A DNA stretch of 64,000 bases, from assembly GCA_900109895.1 (NCBI GenBank), contig FOBR01000005.1, forward strand, positions 222,498 to 286,497, read 5' to 3'. Below are positions 51,774 through 61,032 of the stretch, piece after piece. This DNA comes from a bacterium A37T11. Lineage in GTDB: Bacteria > Bacteroidota > Bacteroidia > Sphingobacteriales > Sphingobacteriaceae. Position 1 is the stretch's first letter; every line of letters begins with the position of its first letter. The position numbers and the translations under genes were made by a program. The notes under the pieces are model-generated. The model was not told the DNA's origin. It worked only from the letters and a program-made list of their open reading frames with translations, and searched no databases.

Positions 51774-54700
51774 TTAAAAATCCAGACTTAGCCCTAAATT
51801 ATATACCCGATATACAGGAATATCCAAATATCCACCACCCTCTGGGCCGAAATCGGTGGTTTTCATCGTATCCCATGTGAGCAAATTTTGGCCCGATAGG
51901 ATAATCCTGACCTTAGCTGCTCCAATGGCTTTGGCTGCTTTAGTGCCTATGGTGTAGCTGAGCTCTACATTTTTTAATCGCAGGTATGACCGGTCAAAGT
52001 AAAAAAAATCCGAAGCTTGTTGGCTGGCCGATTTGGTGAGCGTGAGGGCAGGGTAACTAATTTTTTCTCCATTTGCATAACGTTGCGGTGTCCAGGCATG
52101 GAGGTGCCATGATCCGAAGATGCCATCATTGGTTGATTCGGTAACGCCAGCGCCCTGAATTAGGGATGAATAGTCGGCTAAACCTTGAAATAGGATATTC
52201 AGGTTGAAATTTTTATATCGAAATCCTCCATGAAAACCATAAACCATGCGTGGAATTCTTCCTTTTCCCACCGGAGCCTGATCCTGTGAATTTATCACTC
52301 CATCGTGATTCAGGTCTTGTAGGCGGAGATCACCGAGTCTGGGTTTTCCTTCGGCATTTACCGTACCGGGATATACAACTTGGTTGGCATCTATTTCTTC
52401 CTGAGTATTAAAGTACCCATTACCGTGGCTATAATCAACCAAGTAGGTGAAGGCTTGCCCATAGCTGTATCCTTCCTGGCGTTTGCGGTAAATATAGTCG
52501 TCGGTTAATGTTCCTTCGTTTATTTTTAAAACCTTGTTTTGTACATAGGTTAGCATACCGCCCACGTTTACGTGCAGGTTTTTGTTAATTTCTTTTGAAT
52601 AATTGAGCGTTAGTTCACCGCCTTTATTTTCATAGATTCCCTCATTTACATCCGGGTAATTTCCTAGCGGAATACCTTGATATAACGGAATCGTTGATAC
52701 GGCTGGTACGATCATATTGCTCATTTTTTCTTTGAAAATATCAACAGTCATCGTCAGGGAGCGCCACAAACCGATATCGATACCCAGGTTTGTTTTGGTG
52801 GATATTTCAGCTTGGATATTGGGATTTCCAAATTGGTTTTCTGTAACCAGGTACTGCAGATAGGCAATGGGCCCGCCGCCGGCTGCTGTTACTTGGTCCT
52901 GATAGGAATACCTGGGTTCGCCGCTTTGGTCGTTTCCGGTTTTACCCCAGGAAGCCCGAAACCGAAGATTGGTAAGGACTGACTGACGTTTTAGAAAATT
53001 TTCGTTTGAAGCTAACCAGGCTACGGCAAATGCAGGGGTAAAAGTATACCGGTGGTTTCTGGCATATTGGTCAGAACCCGAATAGCCAAAGGCAGTTTGT
53101 AGAAAATACCTTTTGTCATATCCATAGCTTGTTTGCATACCCGTACTTACCCGTTTAAAGGGGAAAAGATCGGGTAGCGTGGTTGAAGCGGTACTGAGGT
53201 CTTGATAAAATCCATACAATACACTTCCAACCTCATGAAGGCCAAATGAATGGTTATAAGTGATTTTTGTTTGATAATCGATGTGATAGTAATTTGAATT
53301 TGATTTGGAATACGATAAAGGTTCATTTATATTGGATCCTTGTTTAATAAAGGTGAGCTCGTCTAAAGACGCCGATGGGTCACGAATCCAGCGCTCGTAA
53401 TCTTGTTTGGTGGATAAGCTTCCTACTGAATTGGTTTGGTAGGCAAAAATACCCTCAATCGCTAAGCCTGGGGTCAAAAAGCTAAGATCGGCATTGAGGC
53501 CGAACTGAGAAGTAATGTTTGTTACCATGTGATTGATATAACCGCTACGATTTAACATCCCATAGGTTGTTGGGTTGGCTTTTTCTGTAACAACCACTTG
53601 TTGGCTTCCAGCTGCAGGCTCTCCTGTAAGCTCATTAATAACTTCGGGGGTAAGTGGCCCGGCCATAATGGGAGGTACCATAAAAATACTTTGATAAATA
53701 GCGGCAACGCTGTTGCCAGGGGTATGTTCCCGCTTTATATTTCCACTGAGCCTAACGAAGGCTTTCAAATAGTTCGTAATGGTCATATCGACGTTTGAAC
53801 GGTAATTAACCCAGAGGCTATAGGGGTCAGGATTATATTTTTTTTGATCGGTATAAAAAATTCCTCCTTGGCGCATAAAATTGAGGTTAGAATAATAAAG
53901 AACCCGGTCATTTCCTCCAGACGCATTTAACCCTACCCGTTGCATGCTTGAGAGGGGTTTGACAAATTCGTTATACCAGTGATGGTTCGGGTAAAAGTCA
54001 GGTTTATCGCCAGTGCGGAAATGGGCAAGCGTTTCATCTGAAAAGGGAAGGGCTATGCCATCGTTTTCTGCAGCCTGATTGCGTAGTTCTGCGTACTGAA
54101 GGGCGTTAATAAATAGGGGTTTGGTCGTAGGCTGCTGCAGTGATTCATCCAAGGTTGCGTGAATACGTAAAAGTCCTTTTTGCCCGCGTTTGGTTGTAAT
54201 AACCAATACGCCATTAGCTCCCTGAATACCATACATGGCTTGCGTGGAGGCATCTTTTAGTAATGATACTTCCTCAATTTCATTCGGAGAGATATATTCT
54301 AATGACTGGGCGCTGTTATAAGAGTTCATGATGCCATCGATCATGACGAGGGGCCCATTTAACCGCGCAGCAGATAGGCCCCGAATGTAGGTATTGGTAG
54401 TTGCTCTTGATAGTTCAGAAGAAGTTTCCTGCGTTATCATGCCTGGAAAATGTCCGGCAAAGGTTTGGGTCAGGTTGGCCACTGGCGCACGTTCTAATTC
54501 AGAACCATAAACGGTAGTGACAGCGCCGCCCAATCCTTGCCGAAGCATTTGGGTATAGCCTAAGTCAACTATTTCATCCATACGGTGAGCATCAGCAACG
54601 AGTATAATGTTTAAGGGGGCTTGGCTGCTGCAGTTTATTTCCTGCTGTAGATAATTTCGTTTGCGGATAATAAGTGTAGTGCTTCCATCATCAATCAGTA

Positions 54701-54932
54701 AACTAAAATGGCCAGCCCTATCGGTGCTGGTGCCATTTTTACCCATACCGCTTGTTACCGTCACTGCATTTTGAGGCGTTCCCCAAAGGTCTTTTACAAA
54801 ACCTTCCACGCGTCTTTCCTGTGCATTACTTACACAAAAATTAGCCAGGGTTAACATAAATGGAAAACATTTTTTAAATAGCTTTTTTCTGAGGCCTTTC
54901 AGAAAAAATACAAAAGTATTTTGATCTTTCAT
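51774..54932 (-). CDS. SusC/RagA TonB-dependent porin (second unit)
   Basis: The 1052-residue protein has a signal peptide (about 15-38), a carboxypeptidase-regulatory-like domain (about 40-115, VEGFVKDLWGTPQNAVTVTS), a plug with NTYIRGLSAARLNGPLVMID and EVSLLKDASTQAMYGIQGAN, and a barrel ending RVYNLGLSLDF. There is no STN domain. It is the partner of the long SusD downstream. Its ATG is 5 bp after the stop of the collapsed SusD frame, so both SusCD units are one transcript. Confidence 0.94.
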   Translation of the reverse strand: MKDQNTFVFFLKGLRKKLFKKCFPFMLTLANFCVSNAQERRVEGFVKDLWGTPQNAVTVTSGMGKNGTSTDRAGHFSLLIDDGSTTLIIRKRNYLQQEINCSSQAPLNIILVADAHRMDEIVDLGYTQMLRQGLGGAVTTVYGSELERAPVANLTQTFAGHFPGMITQETSSELSRATTNTYIRGLSAARLNGPLVMIDGIMNSYNSAQSLEYISPNEIEEVSLLKDASTQAMYGIQGANGVLVITTKRGQKGLLRIHATLDESLQQPTTKPLFINALQYAELRNQAAENDGIALPFSDETLAHFRTGDKPDFYPNHHWYNEFVKPLSSMQRVGLNASGGNDRVLYYSNLNFMRQGGIFYTDQKKYNPDPYSLWVNYRSNVDMTITNYLKAFVRLSGNIKREHTPGNSVAAIYQSIFMVPPIMAGPLTPEVINELTGEPAAGSQQVVVTEKANPTTYGMLNRSGYINHMVTNITSQFGLNADLSFLTPGLAIEGIFAYQTNSVGSLSTKQDYERWIRDPSASLDELTFIKQGSNINEPLSYSKSNSNYYHIDYQTKITYNHSFGLHEVGSVLYGFYQDLSTASTTLPDLFPFKRVSTGMQTSYGYDKRYFLQTAFGYSGSDQYARNHRYTFTPAFAVAWLASNENFLKRQSVLTNLRFRASWGKTGNDQSGEPRYSYQDQVTAAGGGPIAYLQYLVTENQFGNPNIQAEISTKTNLGIDIGLWRSLTMTVDIFKEKMSNMIVPAVSTIPLYQGIPLGNYPDVNEGIYENKGGELTLNYSKEINKNLHVNVGGMLTYVQNKVLKINEGTLTDDYIYRKRQEGYSYGQAFTYLVDYSHGNGYFNTQEEIDANQVVYPGTVNAEGKPRLGDLRLQDLNHDGVINSQDQAPVGKGRIPRMVYGFHGGFRYKNFNLNILFQGLADYSSLIQGAGVTESTNDGIFGSWHLHAWTPQRYANGEKISYPALTLTKSASQQASDFFYFDRSYLRLKNVELSYTIGTKAAKAIGAAKVRIILSGQNLLTWDTMKTTDFGPEGGGYLDIPVYRVYNLGLSLDF

Positions 54933-54936
54933 GTTT

Positions 54937-55191
54937 TTAGTGAGGTTTTGGTTTTCCTACCATCCTGGATTTTGCCAATTGGTTCCGGTAATAGCCAGGA
55001 CCCCGGCTCCAAAAATAATATAACGTCCCTTTTCCGGGCATGTAAGCATAACAGCTATTTAAAAATGCTCCAACTTTTGTATTATCCTTAAAAACATCAT
55101 CTATGGATATTTTCCCATCCGGTGCCTCATCAAGCGCTTTGTTACATGAAACACAAATAAATAAAAAGATGAATATGATAGTATACTTCAT
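54937..55191 (-). pseudogene. SusD collapsed by internal deletion
   Basis: The frame opens with a normal SusD lipoprotein start (IFLFICVSCNKALDEAPDGK, then ISIDDVFKDNTKVGAFLNSC). After about 68 residues a different frame carries the end of a SusD (GTNWQNPGW followed by TAG at 54959-54957), close to the end of the neighbouring SusD (NWQNPGWFD). Some 450-500 residues of the middle are missing. The remaining product is 84 residues and cannot bind a glycan. Its SusC partner (55202-58393) is intact, so the loss is recent or tolerated. Confidence 0.85.
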
Positions 55192-55201
55192 GGTCGCTAT
55201 G

Positions 55202-58200
55202 TTAAAGGGTGATGTTTAATCCAAAATTTATCATTTTTGTAACGGGATATCCAATGGCATCACTGTTTTCCGGATCCAGGTGTTTCATGCGGAGATGATC
55301 CCATAGGGCGAGATTTTGCCCACCTACATAGATTCGCAATGATTTGATTTTCCATTGGCTTAACAAGTTATTGGAAAACGAATAGGCTAATTCGGCATTG
55401 CGCAGCCTGATAAAAGAGCGGTCCATAATAAAATAATCATTAGCAACGTGATTGGTGGTTACTTGTGTGCTCAATGCCGGATAAGTAATTTCTTCGCCGT
55501 TAGCGTAACGTTCGGGGGTCCAGGCGGTACGCTGATATCCAAAGTAAGTACCTTGTTTTATATTTTCATAAACCCCCTGTTCAGCGTAATTAGTGGAATA
55601 ATGACCCACCCCTTCAAAAAAAGCACTAACATCAAACCCTTTGAAACTTAATCCTATATCAAGGCCGTAAGTGATGCCTGGTATGTTACTATATTTAATA
55701 GGAGCCTGATCTTTATCATTTATAATTCCATCCGCATTCAAGTCTTTGTATTTAAAGTCGCCTACCCGTGGCGAACCAAATCCATAGGAGGTATGTGATA
55801 AAAACGCGTCAAGTTCTTCTTGTGAGTTGAAATATCCATTCCCATTGCTGTAGTCTATGCGATAGCCCCAAGCCTGACCAATTGAATAACCGGTAGTCCG
55901 GTAAGTAAAGGGGTAGGTTTCGTCTCTTTTAGGTTCATCGTAAAATTTAACCCTATTTTTATTGGTGCCATAATTTCCATGGGCATGTATACCCCAATTT
56001 TCTGTTAATTTTTTCTGATAATGTACTTCTACTTCAAATCCTTTATTGTCAACAATACCCATATTGACTTTTGGTATATTATTTAAAGGGATCCCTTGTA
56101 ATACAGGAACTGTACCCCGCGATATTAGTATATCATCACGATGTTCAGTATAGTAATCAACATTTATTTGAAGTTCATGAAGTATTTCAATGTCTGCGCC
56201 ATAATTACGTTTGGTAGCGGTTTCCCAAGTGACATCTTTGTTTCCCAACAACCCCTGGTTAATACCTTGTCCTAATCCCAGGCTTGGTAAAGGGCCTGTA
56301 CCTACCGTTATATTGTCTTGATAGATAAATCGCGGGGTGGTTTCCCGGGTTGCTCCCAAAACATCATTTCCTACCTTTCCGTACGATGTTCTAAGTTTTA
56401 AGCTGGTGAGCACCTTATTATCCTTTAGGAACGCTTCGTTGCTAACTACCCAACCAAGAGATGCTGCAGGAAAAAATCCAAATCGGTGGGTGGGCGAAAA
56501 TTGCTCAGAACCATTATAACCAGCGTTTATTTCGGCGAGATAACGATTGTCATAAGCATAGGTTATTCTTCCCGAAAAGCCAATAACATTGAAAGGAAGA
56601 TCTGCCGATGCTTTTTCCCAATAGTCTCGTTGAGCCAGTATCATACCGGTAATAGCATGTTTACTATTAAAGGTACGGCTATAATTAAGCGAGCCCTGTA
56701 AATTAATATTGTATCTGGAGTCTCCTGATTTTGAAAGGGTAAGTAGGGTTTCGTCTTGTTTTAGAATGTCATACGAAAGTTCGTCAGTAGCATAATTTAT
56801 ACGGGCATCGTAGAGTTTTTCAGATTTCAAACCTTGTGTGTAAGAGGTGGCCCTTGTATCAAATGAAACCATACCCTTGATGCTTAATCCCGGAGTGATG
56901 AGTTGGCTAAGGTCCCATTCGGCCCCTAACGAGGTGTTTAGATTGGAACGCAGTTCATTTCGATAGCCCATACGGTTCATCACTTCAAAAGCTGAACGGT
57001 CCAGGTAGGTAGGGTCAACAATTTGACCGGGCTCTACGCCGAATCCGTCAATCGTGGTGGGGCCAGGGGTAATGGGTAAGATGGTTTGGGCTTGATAAAG
57101 CATGTCGCGCATCATCCAATTTGTATCACCGCTGTAAAGTGAAGACGCTGGAGGCATATTGACCCGTTCAATATAACTTCCAATATTTAGAAAGGCTTTA
57201 AGGCGATTGGATAATTTATAATCCAGATTTGACCTGAAGTTGTATCGGTCAAGCCAGGATGACGGGTCGTACTGTAAAATGGATGCTGGTTCAGTTTTTA
57301 GGTTGCCTCCCTGATGCAAAAAAGCGCCATTTACAAAGTAACTCAACTTGTCTGTGCCTCCAGATGCATTTATATTTAATCGGCTTTGTGGGGTGTATTT
57401 AGCTATTAATTCACGGTAATAATCGTGATCTGGATAAATATAATTTAAAATCCGTTTTTTATTGGTGTAATCTGGATCATCCGGACTTAATCCTTCCAGG
57501 GGGTTAAGATATTTTTGACGCTGCGCCTGCGTAAATGGTAAGGGAATGCCGTCATTGGCTGCTGCCTCATTTCGAAGATCAATATATTCCCAGGAGTGAA
57601 GGCGTTCAGGTTCTCTGGTAAATGAAGTAAAACTCTGGTCATACGATATATCTAACCTTGCCGGACCTTCTTTACCGCGTCGTGTCGTAATAAGAATTAC
57701 CCCATTAGCACCCCGCACGCCAAATACAGCAGTTGCCGATGCATCTTTTAATACACTGACTGATTCTACTTCATTTGCATCCAGAGTTCGGATATTATCC
57801 CGTGGTACTCCATCAATCAAAATTAATGGGGAGGTACCATTAAGCGTTGCCGCACCACGCAAATAAAGGGTGGCATCATCTCTTCCGGGTTGGCCCCCAC
57901 CTGATTGGATCGAGGTAAGACCCGTAAGTCTTCCGGCTAAGGCGTTAGCTAAACTGGCTGATGAGCTTTTGCGCAGGTCTTTGGTTTGGACAGTGCTAAT
58001 GGCTCCTGTGACGGAAACCTTTTTTTGTTGTCCATAAGCCACGACGACAACTTCATCCAAATTTTCATTGGCTGGTCCAAGCATTACCTGCCATTCTTTT
58101 TTTCCTTTCAATACGATTTTTTGGGAATGATAGCCTATATAAGCAAATAGCAGGGTGGAATTAGGCGGTGCTTGTATACTGAAACGGCCGTTGGCCATCG

Positions 58201-58393
58201 ATTTTGTTTCTGTGCTTGTGCCTAAAACTTTAATGGATACACCTGGAAGTGCAGTTAAATTTGCAGAATCCAAAACAGTACCCTCCACAATAATGCGTTC
58301 CTGGCCCTGAGCAGGAAAAGACAAATATCCTACGATTAACAGAACAAAGACTGGTACGTGGCGCAAATAACCTTGCACGGGGTTAACTATCAT
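55202..58393 (-). CDS. SusC/RagA TonB-dependent porin (first unit)
   Basis: The 1063-residue protein has a signal peptide (about 10-30), a carboxypeptidase-regulatory domain (about 33-110, VEGTVLDSANLTALPGVSIK), a TonB-box-like YGQQKKVSVTGAI, a plug with DDATLYLRGAATLNGTSPLI and ESVSVLKDASATAVFGVRGA, and a barrel with the end TKMINFGLNITL. It is similar in layout to the next SusC (51774-54932), consistent with tandem duplication. No STN domain is seen. Its cognate SusD is collapsed, so it may use the SusD of the second unit or be losing function. Confidence 0.94.
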   Translation of the reverse strand: MIVNPVQGYLRHVPVFVLLIVGYLSFPAQGQERIIVEGTVLDSANLTALPGVSIKVLGTSTETKSMANGRFSIQAPPNSTLLFAYIGYHSQKIVLKGKKEWQVMLGPANENLDEVVVVAYGQQKKVSVTGAISTVQTKDLRKSSSASLANALAGRLTGLTSIQSGGGQPGRDDATLYLRGAATLNGTSPLILIDGVPRDNIRTLDANEVESVSVLKDASATAVFGVRGANGVILITTRRGKEGPARLDISYDQSFTSFTREPERLHSWEYIDLRNEAAANDGIPLPFTQAQRQKYLNPLEGLSPDDPDYTNKKRILNYIYPDHDYYRELIAKYTPQSRLNINASGGTDKLSYFVNGAFLHQGGNLKTEPASILQYDPSSWLDRYNFRSNLDYKLSNRLKAFLNIGSYIERVNMPPASSLYSGDTNWMMRDMLYQAQTILPITPGPTTIDGFGVEPGQIVDPTYLDRSAFEVMNRMGYRNELRSNLNTSLGAEWDLSQLITPGLSIKGMVSFDTRATSYTQGLKSEKLYDARINYATDELSYDILKQDETLLTLSKSGDSRYNINLQGSLNYSRTFNSKHAITGMILAQRDYWEKASADLPFNVIGFSGRITYAYDNRYLAEINAGYNGSEQFSPTHRFGFFPAASLGWVVSNEAFLKDNKVLTSLKLRTSYGKVGNDVLGATRETTPRFIYQDNITVGTGPLPSLGLGQGINQGLLGNKDVTWETATKRNYGADIEILHELQINVDYYTEHRDDILISRGTVPVLQGIPLNNIPKVNMGIVDNKGFEVEVHYQKKLTENWGIHAHGNYGTNKNRVKFYDEPKRDETYPFTYRTTGYSIGQAWGYRIDYSNGNGYFNSQEELDAFLSHTSYGFGSPRVGDFKYKDLNADGIINDKDQAPIKYSNIPGITYGLDIGLSFKGFDVSAFFEGVGHYSTNYAEQGVYENIKQGTYFGYQRTAWTPERYANGEEITYPALSTQVTTNHVANDYFIMDRSFIRLRNAELAYSFSNNLLSQWKIKSLRIYVGGQNLALWDHLRMKHLDPENSDAIGYPVTKMINFGLNITL

Positions 58394-58666
58394 AATATAA
58401 CTGTTTAAAAAAATTGATTTTTAACGGGTGTGTAAACCTTAAATAACCTTGATGAGAATATGTTAAGAGGAGTGTATACGCTTATGTCATAGTCTTATAG
58501 TATTAACGTTTAACAATAATATGAAATTGGGTATATAATAAGTTAAATTAAGGTATAAATCCGTTTTTACCCGGATTTGACTTAATCACAGGCAATGATA
58601 TGAAGTATTTATATAGGCAGCAACCTGCACTGTGCTGGCACCATCATGCATCATCCTGTACGTTGA
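58394..58666. other. Intergenic region before the SusCD operon
   Basis: AT-rich DNA of about 270 bp between the SusC gene and the AraC gene. No TAnnTTTG box was clear on the minus strand and no gene is seen. Confidence 0.4.
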
Positions 58667-59035
58667 TTAGGGTATTCCAACGATCAGGATATAATTGCTT
58701 GGAGTAACCTTATACGTTCTTTTGAATGCTCGTGCAAAATTTTGCGGGGCCGAATACTCCAGCAGGTTGGCCACAGAACTCACATGTATGCCTTGCCTGA
58801 GCAGCCGCTTGCTGGTTTCCAAACGTTGCTCCTGGATAAAGGTGTGGAAGCTCTGTTGGTAGCGTAGCCGATAAAGGTAGCGTAAAGTTCGGGGCTTGGT
58901 GTACAGGGCCTGGGCCACACGGCTCACGGTAGGCACCCCACAACTGTGCAGGGTGCCAATATGTGCCAATGATTGGGTGACCAGTTCACGGGCCTTTTCT
59001 AACAAGTCTGATGGAGGGATTAAGTCTAATTTCAT
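58667..59035 (-). CDS. Short AraC-family regulator
   Basis: The product of 122 residues is essentially one AraC HTH unit: the two helix-turn-helix motifs with TVSRVAQALYTKPRTLRYLY and LETSKRLLRQGIHVSSVANL, ending YSAPQNFARAFKRTYKVTPS. There is no ligand-binding domain, so it may be an accessory or constitutive activator. The ATG at 59035 overlaps the TGA of the HTTM gene by four bases. It is the last gene of the operon and could regulate the downstream SusCD genes. Confidence 0.85.
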   Translation of the reverse strand: MKLDLIPPSDLLEKARELVTQSLAHIGTLHSCGVPTVSRVAQALYTKPRTLRYLYRLRYQQSFHTFIQEQRLETSKRLLRQGIHVSSVANLLEYSAPQNFARAFKRTYKVTPSNYILIVGIP

Positions 59036-60024
59036 GTCATATCTTCGCGTGGTATTTGTATCAGCCCGCTGGCTTTGCCGCGGGTTTCGTCGGTTGCAGT
59101 AAGTGGACTGAGGGGTGAAACCATGGGTATACTGATCTGTTTTTGATTGGCCGGCATGAGGTAGGGGTAGTAAAAGGTACATAGGTTAAGCAGGATCATG
59201 ATGGCTGAGAAAAAATAAAGCCCCATAAATAAGGCAATACTAAGGTGAAGCCCAACTATGCCCCAAAGCCAGTACTTACGGGTAGGCTTTAGCCAGATGA
59301 ACAAGGGGTAACTGACTTCTAAGAGAAAAACGCTTTGTCCGGCAAGGACCCAAATCCAGGGATAGGCAGCCAGCCCATGCAAATCTGGTTTAAAAGTGCT
59401 TTCAAAGCCAGGTTGTGTAAGTGCTTTCCATAGTGCCTCGCCATTGCGCCAATTGTTTCCGAGGAGCTTTCCAATGCCGGCAAAAAAGTAAATGATACAA
59501 ACGTGAAGCTGTAACCACCGCAGCCAAAAGGTCTCCTCTTTGGCTGGCTTTAGCTTAAATAACCAACCATCCAGGCTGTGATACCGATTTACCGGGAAAA
59601 GCAGGCAATAAAATAAGCAACTTGCAGCGATGTAATCAAATCCGTAACTGTATAGGGCATATTGTGTCATAAAAATTGTGCCATGAAGGAAAAGTAGCAT
59701 TGCTGCACAGGCGCGCACGGAAAGGCCGGCCATTAGCAATAGACAAAGTAAGGGGTATGCTGTGCGGACGTATGGATTTGCTGATTCAAATAACGAAGGA
59801 ATGGCAGTAGTATGCTGATCCAGTTTAAGTAACCGGATATCAAGAATGCCGTTTGGATGATAAAGCCGCGAAAAATCAGTTCCAATGCTCAAAAATGAGG
59901 CAAGGAGGATAAAGCCTGTACCCACACGGAATATGCTTAGCCAAATAGGCGGAAACTTGTTGCTGTAAAAAAAGCGCGTAAAGCTTTTCATCAGTTGGAC
60001 AGGGCTAAAAGAACTTTTTTTCAT
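59032..60024 (-). CDS. HTTM-domain membrane protein
   Basis: The 330-residue protein has about eight hydrophobic segments and the HTTM (horizontally transferred transmembrane) signature: the conserved IFRVGTGFILLASFLSIGTD, the central LHVCIIYFFAGIGKLLGNNW and a WRNGEALWKALTQP segment, as in vitamin K-dependent gamma-carboxylase-like membrane proteins. Bacterial HTTM proteins lack a fully known function; the eukaryotic relative carboxylates glutamate residues. The start overlaps the end of the upstream TM-protein gene by about 20 bases, so they are coupled. Confidence 0.85.
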   Translation of the reverse strand: MKKSSFSPVQLMKSFTRFFYSNKFPPIWLSIFRVGTGFILLASFLSIGTDFSRLYHPNGILDIRLLKLDQHTTAIPSLFESANPYVRTAYPLLCLLLMAGLSVRACAAMLLFLHGTIFMTQYALYSYGFDYIAASCLFYCLLFPVNRYHSLDGWLFKLKPAKEETFWLRWLQLHVCIIYFFAGIGKLLGNNWRNGEALWKALTQPGFESTFKPDLHGLAAYPWIWVLAGQSVFLLEVSYPLFIWLKPTRKYWLWGIVGLHLSIALFMGLYFFSAIMILLNLCTFYYPYLMPANQKQISIPMVSPLSPLTATDETRGKASGLIQIPREDMT

Positions 60025-60583
60025 AAAGATTTATATAACCGGCTTTAAGTGACTGATGGGTGTGCAATAGGGCATTTCGATAAATGTAGATACGAATGCA
60101 GGCCAGGTGTGCGTGCTCCTGTGCGGCAGTACGCAAGCCTGCAGAGGTGGCCAGGGCCCTGATCACTCGCTGTTGCCCATTTTCTTTAGTGGATGTAGCG
60201 GAATGTGAAGGGAGCAACCCCCGAAAACGAGTTAAAAAATTGTGATACCTTATGCGGCCCTGAAGTGAGCGTAAAGCTTGTCGCTGGTCTATTACCTGTT
60301 CAGAACCATCGGTATGTTTTAACGTAATCTGAAGAAAACAAGGGCTGCCCACATTTGGTGAAAAGAAACCGTACCCGCACTTCATGCCGCTTAGCCGGGC
60401 ATAGGTTTCAAGGGCCGTGGAATGGTCAAATTGGTCCAGGCAGAAAAGTATGGGCGACAGCACCCTCCAAAATGCTGGCTTCCCATACATGTCTTGATAG
60501 GTACTGCAACTACTGCCAATATTATACATTAACACAATACCTAAGTGGAAAATGAGGAGAAAAAATTGGAGGATTCTGCTCAT
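60005..60583 (-). CDS. Membrane-anchored protein partner of HTTM
   Basis: The 192-residue product has an N-terminal hydrophobic segment (about 4-22, ILQFFLLIFHLGIVLMYN) and a soluble body with SMKCGYGFFSPNVGSPCFLQ-like and ARLSGMKCGYGFFSPNVGSP motifs (cysteines at about residues 68 and 81). I recognise no named family, but a small partner next to HTTM genes with a GYGFFSPNV motif is a pattern I recall from Bacteroidota. It overlaps the HTTM gene and follows the small acidic peptide gene by 6 bp. Confidence 0.7.
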   Translation of the reverse strand: MSRILQFFLLIFHLGIVLMYNIGSSCSTYQDMYGKPAFWRVLSPILFCLDQFDHSTALETYARLSGMKCGYGFFSPNVGSPCFLQITLKHTDGSEQVIDQRQALRSLQGRIRYHNFLTRFRGLLPSHSATSTKENGQQRVIRALATSAGLRTAAQEHAHLACIRIYIYRNALLHTHQSLKAGYINLYEKKFF

Positions 60584-60589
60584 GGCCAG

Positions 60590-60853
60590 TTATTGTTTGT
60601 AAAATAACAGCAATTGCTCATCCCCTGCGCTAAATGTAAAATCAGCAGATGGTTGAAATTCGGAGAAAATTAAGGTGGTTTCAAACCAGTCAAACCAATC
60701 GTCTTCTTTCGGATCAGGTTGATCCGGATAAGCGATGGTTAACGGCTTTTCATTTTTTAGTGGGCTGGTGACATCGGTTTTGTTGAATGACAGTCCAATT
60801 AGCGTGAGTAGTGGTATGCTCAGCGAGGCAAACATTTTTTTAAAATTTTTCAT
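60590..60853 (-). CDS. Small exported acidic peptide
   Basis: The 87-residue protein has a signal-like N-terminus (MKNFKKMFASLSIPLLTLIG) followed by a highly acidic part with QPDPKEDDWFDWFETTLIFS and DEQLLLFYKQ. Its position at the head of the HTTM operon, and its Asp/Glu-rich sequence, would suit a secreted substrate of a modifying membrane enzyme. That is speculation; no family is recognised. The start is preceded by a T-rich region. Confidence 0.6.
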   Translation of the reverse strand: MKNFKKMFASLSIPLLTLIGLSFNKTDVTSPLKNEKPLTIAYPDQPDPKEDDWFDWFETTLIFSEFQPSADFTFSAGDEQLLLFYKQ

Positions 60854-60899
60854 GTTTCTTATTTTTTTTTTGATAAAAGTAGAATCGGAGTGGGTTAAA

Positions 60900-61013
60900 T
60901 TATTTTTTTTGGGATAGATTGGTAATTTTTAATCTTTTTTTGGGGTGAATTACAGTTTTTTTTGGGGTACTTTTCTTAGAACTAGGTTTATAGAAAAATT
61001 TTTAGTATATTTG
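60900..61013 (+). promoter_or_regulatory. T/G-run region and -7 box of the LytTR gene
   Basis: Runs of the form TTTTTTTGGG(G) occur three times between 60902 and 60965, in the divergent intergenic region. TATATTTG (61006-61013) matches the -7 consensus, 20 bp before the regulator's start. Confidence 0.55.
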
Positions 61014-61032
61014 GAAAAAACAACTACATGTG

